Shown: positions 45,185-54,993 of the stretch, in pieces | Layout of the letters: every line of letters starts with the position of its first letter | Position numbering within the stretch: the first letter of the stretch is position 1 | From: Helicobacter_D ganmani | Lineage (GTDB): Bacteria; Campylobacterota; Campylobacteria; Campylobacterales; Helicobacteraceae | NCBI RefSeq assembly: GCF_965138225.1 | Contig: NZ_CBCSAX010000007.1 | Direction: 5' to 3' (one strand) | Length of the DNA stretch: 64,000 nucleotides | Notes under the pieces: model-generated | Seen by the model: the letters and a program-made list of their open reading frames with translations, nothing else | Told to the model about the DNA's origin: nothing | Databases searched by the model: none | Translations under genes and position numbers: made by a program

Positions 45185-46984
45185 ATGCAAGAAATCAGAA
45201 ATATTGCGGTGATTGCGCACGTAGACCACGGAAAAACTACCCTAGTAGATGGACTACTTAGGCAGTCTGGAACTTTTGCAAACCACGAACAAATAGATGA
45301 ACGTGTAATGGATAGTAATGAGATTGAAAAAGAAAGAGGAATCACGATTCTATCGAAAAATACTGCAATTAATTATAAAGGAACAAAAATCAATATTATT
45401 GACACTCCCGGACATGCTGATTTTGGAGGAGAAGTAGAACGCGTCTTGAAAATGGTTGATGGCGTGCTATTACTTGTAGATGCACAAGAGGGAGTAATGC
45501 CACAGACAAAATTTGTCGTCAAAAAGGCACTTGCGCTTGGAATCCGACCCATTGTGGTTGTCAATAAGATTGACAAACCCGCCGCACAACCTGACCGCGT
45601 GATTGACGAAGTGTTTGATTTGTTTTCGGCAATGGGAGCAAATGAAGAGCAATTAGATTTTCCGGTAGTTTATGCCGCTGCGCGCGAAGGATACGCAATA
45701 AAAGAATTAGAAGATGAGAAGAAAAACCTAGAACCGCTTTTTGATGCGATTTTAGAATATGTGCCTCTGCCAAGCGGAGAAAGTACAAATCCTCTACAAA
45801 TTCAAATCTTTACCCTTGATTATGATAACTATGTGGGTAAAATTGGAATCGCTAGAATCTTCAATGGCAAGATTAGAAAAGGCGAAAATGTAATGCTTGC
45901 AAAAAGCAATGGAGAAAAAGTAACAGGTAAAATCACCAAACTAATTGGGTTCTATGGCTTGGCTAGAACGGAAATTGAAGAAGCCAAAGCGGGAGACATT
46001 ATCGCCCTTGCAGGATTCCATTCTATTAATGTTGGGGATTCCATTGTGGATATCAACAATCCGATTCCACTTGACCCTATGCACTTAGAAGAGCCGACAA
46101 TGAGTGTAAATTTTGCAGTCAATGATTCTCCTTTTGCAGGATTAGAGGGCAAACATGTAACGGCAAACAAATTAAAAGAACGGCTAGAAAAAGAAATGCA
46201 AACAAACATTGCAATGAAAATTGAGGAGCTAGGCGAAGGAAAATTCAAAGTCAATGGACGTGGAGAATTGCAAATCACGATTCTAGCCGAGAATTTGCGC
46301 CGAGAAGATTATGAGTTTAGTATTTCGCGCCCCGAAGTCATCGTCAAAGAAATTGATGGGGAAAAATGCGAACCTTTTGAATCCTTAGTTATTGATACAC
46401 CTCAAGATTATGCCGGCAGCGTGATTGAAAAATTAGGACGCAGAAAGGCGGAACTAAAGGCAATGAATCCTATGGGAGAAGGTTATACACGACTAGAATT
46501 TGAGATTCCAGCGCGTGGGTTAATTGGCTATAGGAGCGAATTTTTAACCGATACAAAAGGGGAAGGTGTGATGAATAATAGTTTTTTAGAATTTCGCCCC
46601 TTTAGTGGAAGCGTAGAAACAAGAGGCAATGGTGCGCTTATCTCAATGGAAAATGGTGAAGCAACACCCTTTTCGCTAGGAAATATCCAAGAAAGAGGAG
46701 TTTTATTTATCCCACCACAAACTAAAGTTTATATTGGTATGATAATTGGCGAACATAGCCGAGAAAACGATTTAGATGTGAATCCCATCAAGGCAAAGCA
46801 TTTAACTAATATGCGCGCAAGTGGCAGTGATGAGGCGATTAAACTCACACCACCAAGAGATTTAAACCTAGAGAGAGCATTAGAATGGATTGAAGAAGAT
46901 GAGATTTTGGAAGTTACTCCCAAAAACATTAGAATCCGCAAAAAAATATTAGACCCGACACAAAGAAAAAGAAAAAGTAAATAA
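45185..46984 (+). CDS. typA: Ribosome-associated GTPase TypA/BipA
   Basis: TypA is an EF-G-like GTPase that binds ribosomes under stress. G1 AHVDHGKTT, G3 DTPGHADFGGEVERVL and G4 NKIDKP are present; the C-terminal domains include RGLIGYRSEF and end in a basic tail (KRKSK). The 599-residue length is standard. nrdA follows after 11 bp with an AGAGGAG site, suggesting cotranscription. It is divergent from fliK. Confidence 0.97.
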   Translation: MQEIRNIAVIAHVDHGKTTLVDGLLRQSGTFANHEQIDERVMDSNEIEKERGITILSKNTAINYKGTKINIIDTPGHADFGGEVERVLKMVDGVLLLVDAQEGVMPQTKFVVKKALALGIRPIVVVNKIDKPAAQPDRVIDEVFDLFSAMGANEEQLDFPVVYAAAREGYAIKELEDEKKNLEPLFDAILEYVPLPSGESTNPLQIQIFTLDYDNYVGKIGIARIFNGKIRKGENVMLAKSNGEKVTGKITKLIGFYGLARTEIEEAKAGDIIALAGFHSINVGDSIVDINNPIPLDPMHLEEPTMSVNFAVNDSPFAGLEGKHVTANKLKERLEKEMQTNIAMKIEELGEGKFKVNGRGELQITILAENLRREDYEFSISRPEVIVKEIDGEKCEPFESLVIDTPQDYAGSVIEKLGRRKAELKAMNPMGEGYTRLEFEIPARGLIGYRSEFLTDTKGEGVMNNSFLEFRPFSGSVETRGNGALISMENGEATPFSLGNIQERGVLFIPPQTKVYIGMIIGEHSRENDLDVNPIKAKHLTNMRASGSDEAIKLTPPRDLNLERALEWIEEDEILEVTPKNIRIRKKILDPTQRKRKSK

Positions 46985-46995
46985 GAGGAGAATCT

Positions 46996-49368
46996 ATGCT
47001 AACTGTTATCAAAAGAAATGGACGCATTGAACCACTAGATGTAACCAAAATCCAAAAATACACGCGTGATTCCGTTGTAGGGCTAGAAGGCGTTTCTCAA
47101 AGTGAATTAGAAGTTGATGCGAAGTTGCAATTTCGCGACAAAATCACTACACAAGAGATTCAGCAAACACTGATTAAAACCGCTGTAGATAAAATTGACA
47201 TTGATTGTCCTAATTGGAGTTTTGTTGCAGCAAGGCTCTTTCTTTATGATTTATACCACCGCATTAATGGCTTTAATGGCTATAAAACCTTGCGCGAATA
47301 CCTAGAACTAGGCGAAAATGAGAATCGCATCGTCAAAGGAATGAAAGAAAAATTTGATTTGGAACGATTAAATAAAAAAATTGACACAAACAGAGACCTG
47401 CAATTTAATTATTTAGGCATAAAAACGCTTTATGATAGATATTTACTAAAAGACAAAAAAGGCAATCCCATTGAATTGCCACAACATATGTTTATGGGAA
47501 TTGCTATGTTTTTAGCCCAAAATGAACAAGACCCAAATTTTTGGGCAGAACAATTTTATGATTTGCTTTCTAAATTTGAAGTTATGGCAGCCACCCCTAC
47601 ACTTTCAAATGCTAGAACTCCTCGTCATCAACTAAGCTCTTGCTATATTGGAAGCACGCCAGACAATATTGAAGGAATTTTTGATTCCTATAAAGAAATG
47701 GCACTTTTGAGCAAATATGGCGGTGGAATCGGTTGGGATTTCTCCAAAATTCGTGGGCTTGGAAGCTTTATTGATGGGCATAGAAATGCAGCGGGTGGAG
47801 TGATTCCTTTTTTGAAAATCACGAATGACATTGCCATTGCAGTAGATCAGTTAGGCACAAGAAAAGGTGCAATTTCTGTTTATTTAGAGCCATGGCATAG
47901 TGATATTTTTGATTTTGTGGATATTAAGAAAAATAGCGGGGAAGAAAGACGTAGAACACACGATTTATTCCCAGCACTTTGGATTCCCGACTTGTTTATG
48001 AAAAGAGTGCAAGAGGACGGCTTATGGAATCTCTTTGATTCACTCACTTGTTCAGATTTAACCAACCTTTATGGCAAAGCGTTTGAAGCGCGCTATATTC
48101 AATATGAACAAGACCCAAATATCCCTAAAGAAACGATTAAAGCAAAGGATTTATGGAAAAAAATCCTCACAAATTATTTTGAAGTTGGTTCTCCTTTCTT
48201 GTGTTTTAAAGATAATGCAAATTATGCAAATCCAAACTCACATACAGGAATCATTCGTAGCTCCAATCTCTGCACAGAGATTTTTCAAAATACTGAACCC
48301 AATGAATGTTTTATCCGTGTAGAATATGAAGATGGAACGATTGAGGATTTCTCTGAATATCAAGAAGTCATTACAGATTGTGGCATCAAAAAACCCTCCA
48401 ACAAAATTACTTCCATTGACAGCATTAGAGGCAAAAAGGTTTTCATTGCGCAAAGAGAATCTAGCGATGGCAAAACTGCGGTGTGTAACCTCGCCTCTGT
48501 CAATCTTTCTAAGATTCACACCAAAGAAGATATTGAACGCGTTGTTCCTATTGCAATTAGAATGCTAGACAATGTAATTGATTTAAATTTCTGCCCCAAT
48601 CGTAAAGTCAAGGTAACAAATCTCAACAATCGCGCGATTGGTTTAGGTGTAATGGGGGAAGCACAAATGCTAGCAGAAGCACGCATTGAATGGGGAAGCG
48701 ACCAACACTTGGCAAAAATTGATGAAATAATGGAAATGATAAGCTACAATGCAATCCAAGCAAGTTGTCATCTTGCGCAAGAAAAGGGAGTTTATAGCGA
48801 ATTTATTGGTTCAGAATGGTCTAAAGGAATCTTTCCAATTGACAAGGCAAATAATGAAGCAAAAAAACTTATTGACCGCGGAGGGCTTTTTGGATTCGTT
48901 TATGATTGGGATATTTTGCGCGAAGAAGTCAAAACCAAAGGGATTCGCAATGGCTATTTAATGGCGATTGCCCCGACAAGCTCTATTTCTATTCTTGTTG
49001 GCACAACACAAACGATTGAGCCAATCTATAAGCGTAAATGGTTTGAGGAAAACCTAAGCGGTTTGATTCCTGTTGTTGCTCCAAATTTAAGCTTAGATAA
49101 TTGGAATTATTACATCTCTGCGTATGAGATTGACCAACGCTTACTTATCAAAGCCGCTGCGATTCGTCAAAAATGGATTGACCAAGGACAAAGCACAAAT
49201 ATTTTTATGGCTTTAAATCTTGCAAGCGGTAAATATTTGAATGAAATTTATATGTTAGCGTGGAAATTAGGCTTGAAATCCACTTATTATTTACGCTCTC
49301 AAAGCATTGAAGCAGAAAGCAACACAGACGCGATAGACCGCAGCATTGAATGTGAGGGTTGCCAATAA
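46996..49368 (+). CDS. nrdA: Ribonucleoside-diphosphate reductase class Ia, large subunit NrdA
   Basis: NrdA reduces ribonucleotides together with the radical-bearing NrdB. It has an N-terminal ATP-cone (MLTVIKRNGRIEPLDVTKIQ), the catalytic barrel with the active-site Cys in LSSCYIG and the N-x-C-x-E motif in SSNLCTEIFQ, and the C-terminal thiol pair C-x-x-C (ECEGCQ). The 790-residue length is normal. The stop codon is followed directly by the next start. nrdB is not in the window. Confidence 0.96.
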   Translation: MLTVIKRNGRIEPLDVTKIQKYTRDSVVGLEGVSQSELEVDAKLQFRDKITTQEIQQTLIKTAVDKIDIDCPNWSFVAARLFLYDLYHRINGFNGYKTLREYLELGENENRIVKGMKEKFDLERLNKKIDTNRDLQFNYLGIKTLYDRYLLKDKKGNPIELPQHMFMGIAMFLAQNEQDPNFWAEQFYDLLSKFEVMAATPTLSNARTPRHQLSSCYIGSTPDNIEGIFDSYKEMALLSKYGGGIGWDFSKIRGLGSFIDGHRNAAGGVIPFLKITNDIAIAVDQLGTRKGAISVYLEPWHSDIFDFVDIKKNSGEERRRTHDLFPALWIPDLFMKRVQEDGLWNLFDSLTCSDLTNLYGKAFEARYIQYEQDPNIPKETIKAKDLWKKILTNYFEVGSPFLCFKDNANYANPNSHTGIIRSSNLCTEIFQNTEPNECFIRVEYEDGTIEDFSEYQEVITDCGIKKPSNKITSIDSIRGKKVFIAQRESSDGKTAVCNLASVNLSKIHTKEDIERVVPIAIRMLDNVIDLNFCPNRKVKVTNLNNRAIGLGVMGEAQMLAEARIEWGSDQHLAKIDEIMEMISYNAIQASCHLAQEKGVYSEFIGSEWSKGIFPIDKANNEAKKLIDRGGLFGFVYDWDILREEVKTKGIRNGYLMAIAPTSSISILVGTTQTIEPIYKRKWFEENLSGLIPVVAPNLSLDNWNYYISAYEIDQRLLIKAAAIRQKWIDQGQSTNIFMALNLASGKYLNEIYMLAWKLGLKSTYYLRSQSIEAESNTDAIDRSIECEGCQ

Positions 49369-50757
49369 GTGAAAAAATCTTATCTAATTGATACTTCAAT
49401 TATTTTAGATGATGTAGAGAATCTCTTTTTCCTCCACCAAAATGGAGAAAATGCAATCTTCATCTGTGATGTTACCTTAAGTGAATTGGACAAAAAGAAA
49501 GATTTAAGTAATGAGACAGGATTCTTTGCACGAGAATTTTTTAGGAATCTAGGGGATTTTGCTTCCACTTCTTCATTTAATCCTATGGAAAACGATAAAA
49601 TCCACACATTTTATTTTACGATTCATCATCAAAAAATCCCATTACAAATGATTCATAGACCCAATTATAAAACCAAATTTCAAGACTATGGATTAAACGA
49701 CGCGCGTATTTTGGAGATTGCCAAAGATTATCATTTTGTGCTACTTACAAACGATATCTCCCTCAAAGTCTATGCGCTTTCACTTAATCTTTCTTCACAA
49801 TCTCTTTTAAGAGACAGAATAGAGAATCCCCAAGCCATTGAGTTTTTGAATCATTTTCAAATCCACAAAAGCAATATTAAAGAAAATCTTGAGCACAATG
49901 CGGCATTTGCTGCACTCAAAAATTGGAGTTTGATTGAGATTTCCGAACAAGACAACACCGAAAATAGCCTCTACCTCACAGGTAGAAAACATTATGGCAT
50001 TAAACTAGACAATAGCTTTTATCCTTTGGATTTTGATGCGCGTTTAGAAGAGGATAAACTCTATATTAATCCAATTAACTTGGAGCAAAAATTTCTTTAC
50101 ACGCTTCTAACGCACCCCAAAAACAGAATCACAATTTGTAGCGGCGCGACAGGAAGTGGCAAAACACTCATTGCTTTGCAGGCAGGATTACATTTATTAA
50201 AAAAGGGCATCGTCAATGGAATCGTTTATCTGCGCAATACTATCACCGCAAACGATAAAGAGGCGGAACTTGGATTCCGCAAAGGTGATGAAAATCAAAA
50301 ACTTCATTATTTTATGTATCCTCTTTTTAGTGCAATTAACTTTATGATTACCAAAATGCAAAAGGAATCTCTTGCCAAACGCATTGAATATCGCGGAGAA
50401 GCAAACAGCATACAAAGTCAAGAAGCCACAGAATATTTCTTAAACAAACACAACATTGAAGTGCTAGACATTGCCCACGCACGCGGGGTGAGCATTGCCA
50501 AAAAATTTGTCATTTTTGATGAGGCGCAAAATGCCTCTAATGCAACCATTAAGCTAATTGGGACAAGAATGGCGGAAGATTCTAGGATTGTCTTTTTAGG
50601 CGACCCTATGCAGATTGACCACCCTTATCTTAGCAAATATCGCAATGGACTTATTAGCTTGCTAAAAAAAGCAAAGCAGGACGATTTTCTTGCAGGCATT
50701 GTTTTGCACCAAACTATTCGCGGTGAGATTGCTAGTTGGTTTGAAGAAAATTTCTAG
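49369..50757 (+). CDS. PIN domain-PhoH family ATPase (YlaK/PhoH2-like)
   Basis: The N-terminal PIN ribonuclease-like domain (about 1-145) starts KSYLIDTSIILDD and has acidic residues in VTLSELDKKK, NDARILEIA and LTNDISLKV. The C-terminal PhoH domain has Walker A CSGATGSGKT and Walker B KFVIFDEAQNA, followed by FLGDPMQIDHPYLS. PhoH2-like proteins are RNA helicase/nuclease fusions. The start is GTG, directly after the nrdA stop codon, so translation is probably coupled. Confidence 0.92.
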   Translation: MKKSYLIDTSIILDDVENLFFLHQNGENAIFICDVTLSELDKKKDLSNETGFFAREFFRNLGDFASTSSFNPMENDKIHTFYFTIHHQKIPLQMIHRPNYKTKFQDYGLNDARILEIAKDYHFVLLTNDISLKVYALSLNLSSQSLLRDRIENPQAIEFLNHFQIHKSNIKENLEHNAAFAALKNWSLIEISEQDNTENSLYLTGRKHYGIKLDNSFYPLDFDARLEEDKLYINPINLEQKFLYTLLTHPKNRITICSGATGSGKTLIALQAGLHLLKKGIVNGIVYLRNTITANDKEAELGFRKGDENQKLHYFMYPLFSAINFMITKMQKESLAKRIEYRGEANSIQSQEATEYFLNKHNIEVLDIAHARGVSIAKKFVIFDEAQNASNATIKLIGTRMAEDSRIVFLGDPMQIDHPYLSKYRNGLISLLKKAKQDDFLAGIVLHQTIRGEIASWFEENF

Positions 50758-50863
50758 AATATCGTAACTGCGATTCTATCATTTGTCATTGCAGAAAATC
50801 TCAAAACTTCTTGGCGCACATTGGCAACTTACCCAAACTTGCGAGCACCTTGCATACAAAAAC

Positions 50864-51478
50864 TCACGACAAAACCGCAGTAAAAGCTATTCTCTTGTGG
50901 GATTCTATCTTTCCCAAAAAAGCTTGCAAATTCTCCAAATTAGCCTCTAGCTCCAACTGCACACCCTCTTGCAAAAATTCTTTTTGCACAATCTGAATCT
51001 CAAGTTTTTTAATCCAATATTCCGCTTTAGAAAATGCACTGAAAGGAATCTTTATCACAAGGGATTCTTGAGGAATATAAAGCTGCAATGCCCCCTGCTC
51101 TTTTGCCTTTTCTATTACATCTTTTGTGGCTTGTGTGTAAGCCCTTACAAGTCCGCCTGTGCCGAGCAATGTGCCTCCAAAATAGCGCACCACCAACAAA
51201 CCGCATTCTATTAAATCATATCCACGCAAAACCTTTAAAGTAGGCATGCCTGAAGTGCCTTTAGGCTCTCCATCATCACTAAAACTCTCCTCAATTTGTC
51301 TCTGTGGATTAAACTTGCGTGAGGAAGTTACAAAATGCACGGCTTTGGGGTGTTTTATACGCATTTGCGCAACAAATTCTGTGAAATGTTTGATGGAAAC
51401 CAAATAAGAAAGAAACTCTGAACCTTTCACTTCAAAACTAGATTCTACAATCTTTAAAGGATAATATAGGCTAGTCAT
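50864..51478 (-). CDS. yigZ: YigZ/IMPACT family protein
   Basis: UPF0029 protein with the family motifs KGSEFLSYLVSI, AVHFVTSSR, SDDGEPKGTSGMPTLKVL and VRYFGGTLLGTGGLVRAYT. The family is thought to act in translation-related control, but its biochemical role in bacteria is unsettled. ATG 51478 gives the usual N-terminus; a second ATG two codons upstream is possible. It overlaps the 3' end of cheB by a few bases. Confidence 0.92.
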   Translation of the reverse strand: MTSLYYPLKIVESSFEVKGSEFLSYLVSIKHFTEFVAQMRIKHPKAVHFVTSSRKFNPQRQIEESFSDDGEPKGTSGMPTLKVLRGYDLIECGLLVVRYFGGTLLGTGGLVRAYTQATKDVIEKAKEQGALQLYIPQESLVIKIPFSAFSKAEYWIKKLEIQIVQKEFLQEGVQLELEANLENLQAFLGKIESHKRIAFTAVLS

Positions 51479-52136
51479 TCTCATTTATTATGCGTTTGAG
51501 ATTCCCTCCTGCAAAACTCACAATTTTATTTCCGATAGAATCCAAACCAACAATCTCACAAATTGCCCCCTTCGCAATAGCTTGTTTGGGCATACCAAAA
51601 ACAACACAGCTTGCTTCATCTTGCGCAATCGTATAAGCTCCATTATTATAAAGCTCTTTGATTCCTATGCTTCCATCGTCTCCCATACCCGTCATAATAA
51701 TCGCAAGAACATTTTTACCTGCAACATTATTTACACTGCGAAACATCACATCTACACTTGGACAATGACGAGAAATACGAATCCCCTCTTGAGGTTCGGC
51801 ATAATAATCATTGCGTATCCTCTTCAAAACCATATGCAAGCCACCCGCTGCCAAATAGACACAAGAATCTTTCAAAATAACTTTTTCGCGCACTTCATAA
51901 ACATCTAGCTCGGAGATTCTATTAAGCCTTTGAGCAAAAGAAGTAGAAAAGTTACCCGGAATATGTTGCGTAATCACAATGGGAGGTAAATTGCGTGGTA
52001 GGGTTTGTAAAATCTTTGCAATCGCATCTACTCCCCCTGTGCTTGCACCAATGGCAATCAACTTTTTGCCATCTCCTTTATAGGGGTCAGATTTCAACAA
52101 TAAATCTGGATGATATTTTTTATTTATATCTGTCAA
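51471..52136 (-). CDS. cheB: Chemotaxis protein methylesterase CheB (catalytic domain only)
   Basis: CheB demethylates or deamidates chemoreceptors. Catalytic residues are S32 (IGASTGGVDA), H58 (TQHIPGNFS) and D154 (TGMGDDGS). There is no N-terminal receiver domain: only about 23 residues precede the methylesterase fold. This is the short CheB form also known from C. jejuni, so it is not controlled by CheA phosphorylation of its own receiver. cheR ends 1 bp upstream of its start region. Confidence 0.95.
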   Translation of the reverse strand: MTDINKKYHPDLLLKSDPYKGDGKKLIAIGASTGGVDAIAKILQTLPRNLPPIVITQHIPGNFSTSFAQRLNRISELDVYEVREKVILKDSCVYLAAGGLHMVLKRIRNDYYAEPQEGIRISRHCPSVDVMFRSVNNVAGKNVLAIIMTGMGDDGSIGIKELYNNGAYTIAQDEASCVVFGMPKQAIAKGAICEIVGLDSIGNKIVSFAGGNLKRIINEND

Positions 52137-52137
52137 G

Positions 52138-52968
52138 CTAATCCATCACTTTTACAAAGATATTTTTTCCTAAGCGATCCACCTTAGGAGCAAGATTTAA
52201 AATATTTTCTGAATGCCCAAGATATAGCGTCCCACCAATTTTCAGATGAGAGAATATTTGACTCAAAATCTGTTCTTGGTCTGAAACCTTGAAATAAATC
52301 AGCACATTGCGACAGAAAATAATATCAAATTCTTTTATCCCAAAAGGATACCTTGAATCATAAAGATTCTGCTGTTTGAAAGTCAAAATATTTTTCAAAT
52401 TTGACTTTGCGTCCATAAAAAGCTCGTGGTCGTTTTTGTGTTTTATATCAAAATAATCTTTTAAATCTACCCAAGTAGGCAAAGGATTCAACTTGGTATT
52501 TATGACATATTTACCCTTTTTAGCAAAATCCAACACCGAAGTGTCAATATCAGTCGCAAGAACACTCACAGGAGTGCTAGAGCAATAAATTTCTTTTGCA
52601 TAAAGTAAAGTTGTCGCGATAGAATAAGGTTCTTCACCCGTAGAACTAGCCGAACAATAAACTTTTATTGGCTCATTCTCCTTTAATCTATGTGGCAAAA
52701 TTCTATCTAACATATCATCAAAATGGAATCCCTCACGAAAGAAATCTGTTTTATTTGTCGTAAAAGCATTAACAAATTCCTGCTTAAAATGCCCATGCTT
52801 GACTTGATGAAAAAAATTATCAAAATCCTGAATATTAAATTTGCGCTTTAGCATATCCAAACGATTTTTAATAGTAGAATCCTTGCTAGTCGGCAAGTAA
52901 ATTCCTGCAATTTTATAGATAATTTCTCGCGCTTTATTAATATCGTTATTGTTAATATTGACAGACAT
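52138..52968 (-). CDS. cheR: Chemoreceptor glutamate methyltransferase CheR
   Basis: CheR methylates receptor glutamates with SAM. The small N-terminal helical domain (about 1-75) is followed by the methyltransferase core: VYCSASSTGEEPYSIA (SAM motif I), VLATDIDTSVLDFAKKGKY, FDIIFCRNVLIYF and GGTLYLGHSENI. Together with CheB it gives this organism an adaptation system that H. pylori lacks. Confidence 0.96.
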   Translation of the reverse strand: MSVNINNNDINKAREIIYKIAGIYLPTSKDSTIKNRLDMLKRKFNIQDFDNFFHQVKHGHFKQEFVNAFTTNKTDFFREGFHFDDMLDRILPHRLKENEPIKVYCSASSTGEEPYSIATTLLYAKEIYCSSTPVSVLATDIDTSVLDFAKKGKYVINTKLNPLPTWVDLKDYFDIKHKNDHELFMDAKSNLKNILTFKQQNLYDSRYPFGIKEFDIIFCRNVLIYFKVSDQEQILSQIFSHLKIGGTLYLGHSENILNLAPKVDRLGKNIFVKVMD

Positions 52969-52977
52969 TCTTCCTCT

Positions 52978-54984
52978 TTAATTTAAATTGTGCTGTTTTT
53001 TGTAAGTTTCTTGCCATTTTTCTGAAGTCAGAGTATCGGTTACTTGCCCGATATTTTGGTATTGTTGATAATAATCTTCTACAAAAGCTCTTATTTCTGA
53101 TTTTATAGGCTTATAATTTCCTTCAGAATCTTTTAGGGCATAATTATCCAAAAAAACTTTTGCATCTTGCTTGTTTAAATAAGTTACAATCAACTGATTA
53201 TAAACATTCAAATATTGCTTTTTTAAGGCTTGCATTGTGGTTTCATTGACTTTAATCTCTAATGCCGTTGTTTCAAAATCACCTTTATAATGCAAAACTC
53301 CTGCGCCAAATAAAACTTCCAAATGGATTAAACCCTCACAATAATAAGGCAATACTTCATCTTCTTTCATCCACGCAATCAAACCTACCGCACGCGCAAT
53401 AGTATTAAAAATAAGCTCTTTTAGCAAGGGTTGATTGGGGGATAAAAAATAATAGGCAAGCCCGCCCATTGTTGCCTTAAATTCTTCTATGTTTTTAAAT
53501 TGCCCACTTGCGTTCATTTTTAATTCACTATCTGAACTTACCCATAAAATATGCCCAAACTCGTGCCCAATCGTTGCAATCTCATACACTTTATACCAAT
53601 TTTCTTTTTTGAAAAACAATAACTCTCTATTAAAATCTAAAAAGTCTTGCGGAAAAGTCTTAGAAGATAGAAGCATAAAAGGCTTAGCCATAGATAATTC
53701 GCGCACTCTATCGGGAAAATAAAAAATCTTTTTGCCATATTTTTTGCTAACTTTTTCGTCATTTGGCACGACTTGCGCACTAAAAAGCCCATTTAGTTCT
53801 GCTCCATAAAAAAGTGCGGGTAGCCCACCATAACTTTGCGTTTTAAGCAAAGATTCCTCTACACACGAATTAATTTCTTTTTTATATTCGGTATGGGGGG
53901 CTTTAGAGCTGTAAAATTGATAAAATTTTAACATAGATTCTTTGGAAATTTTACAATCCTGCTCTTCTTGAGGATTAAGCAAATCAATTCCTTCGTAAAT
54001 TCTAGCAATACGCAAATCCCATTCAGGGGCAACAGCCTTTCTAAAATGGTCTTCATAATATTCTAAAGGATGTCCAATCTGCAAAGGAGTAGAAATCGCC
54101 ATCCAAGCCTTATCCACAAGTCTCCAAGATTCCAACAAACGGTTCGTATTTGTTTGCATTAAAGCGGATTTTAAGGTTTTTAAATAATGCAAATGCGCAT
54201 TTTTTTGCTCTAATTTCGGTAAAACTTCTGGGGTTTTTTCCAAAGATTCAATCCCTGCATTAAAAGCCTTTTTTAATTCCTCAAACTCTTCTTGAAAAAA
54301 ATCTGCATACGCCACGGCTTGATAGATAGAATCCTTAAGCACGGGCACAGAGTAGCTTCTATCTCCTATTTCATTTTCATTGACTAATGTATCTTTTTGT
54401 ATTGGAAGATCGTTTAAAGTTTCTTGACTTAAAATATTTTTTAAAGAGAGTATAGAAGTGGAGGAAACCTCCATACTAGGCTTTAAAACTTCTAAGATTT
54501 TTTGTAAATCTTTATTGTATTTTTGATTTAATTCACGATTGATTCCTAAAATCAAATCCCTCTGCCAAGCTATAAAAAATCCATTAAAGCATAAGCCTAT
54601 CTTATGCACTGCTTGAATTAATGCCCGCAAAAATGGACTTAAAAGCCTCTCCTTTGTGATATATTCTAACAATAATTGATGTTTTTCCATATGAAAATTA
54701 CAAGTGATTTTTAAAAGCTGCATTCTTAAGCTGATGATTTGTTCTTCTTGCATTTCAAGCTTTTGCAAGACATTCATCAGAGGAGCCTCTTGCAATGCTA
54801 TTACGCGGTCTAAACAAGCAAGTAGAGACTCACGATTGTGTGGAATCTGCACAAAAATACTTTCCAAAAAATGCGGAACTTTATCTGTTTTGATAGATTC
54901 ATAAAGTGCATTCGTCTGCTTATTTTGTGCTTCTATGCGTTTATAAATTTTTGTAATATCGTGCAAAACATCCGCTTCTGTCAT
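52978..54984 (-). CDS. ciaB: CiaB-like protein (Campylobacter invasion antigen B homologue)
   Basis: 668 residues with segments that match remembered CiaB: TPLQIGHPLEYYEDHFRKAV, LFYGAELNGLFSAQVVPNDE and NASGQFKNIEEFKATMGGLA. CiaB of C. jejuni is described as a protein exported via the flagellum that promotes host-cell entry, though its role is debated. A zinc-peptidase motif H474-E-F-G-H478 is followed 21-22 residues later by the E500-E501 pair, the layout of a gluzincin-type metalloprotease. The SD GAGGAG places the start at ATG 54984; a GTG two codons upstream opens the frame. It lies 9 bp from both neighbours in a minus-strand run. Confidence 0.85.
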   Translation of the reverse strand: MTEADVLHDITKIYKRIEAQNKQTNALYESIKTDKVPHFLESIFVQIPHNRESLLACLDRVIALQEAPLMNVLQKLEMQEEQIISLRMQLLKITCNFHMEKHQLLLEYITKERLLSPFLRALIQAVHKIGLCFNGFFIAWQRDLILGINRELNQKYNKDLQKILEVLKPSMEVSSTSILSLKNILSQETLNDLPIQKDTLVNENEIGDRSYSVPVLKDSIYQAVAYADFFQEEFEELKKAFNAGIESLEKTPEVLPKLEQKNAHLHYLKTLKSALMQTNTNRLLESWRLVDKAWMAISTPLQIGHPLEYYEDHFRKAVAPEWDLRIARIYEGIDLLNPQEEQDCKISKESMLKFYQFYSSKAPHTEYKKEINSCVEESLLKTQSYGGLPALFYGAELNGLFSAQVVPNDEKVSKKYGKKIFYFPDRVRELSMAKPFMLLSSKTFPQDFLDFNRELLFFKKENWYKVYEIATIGHEFGHILWVSSDSELKMNASGQFKNIEEFKATMGGLAYYFLSPNQPLLKELIFNTIARAVGLIAWMKEDEVLPYYCEGLIHLEVLFGAGVLHYKGDFETTALEIKVNETTMQALKKQYLNVYNQLIVTYLNKQDAKVFLDNYALKDSEGNYKPIKSEIRAFVEDYYQQYQNIGQVTDTLTSEKWQETYKKQHNLN

Positions 54985-54993
54985 TTTCACTCC

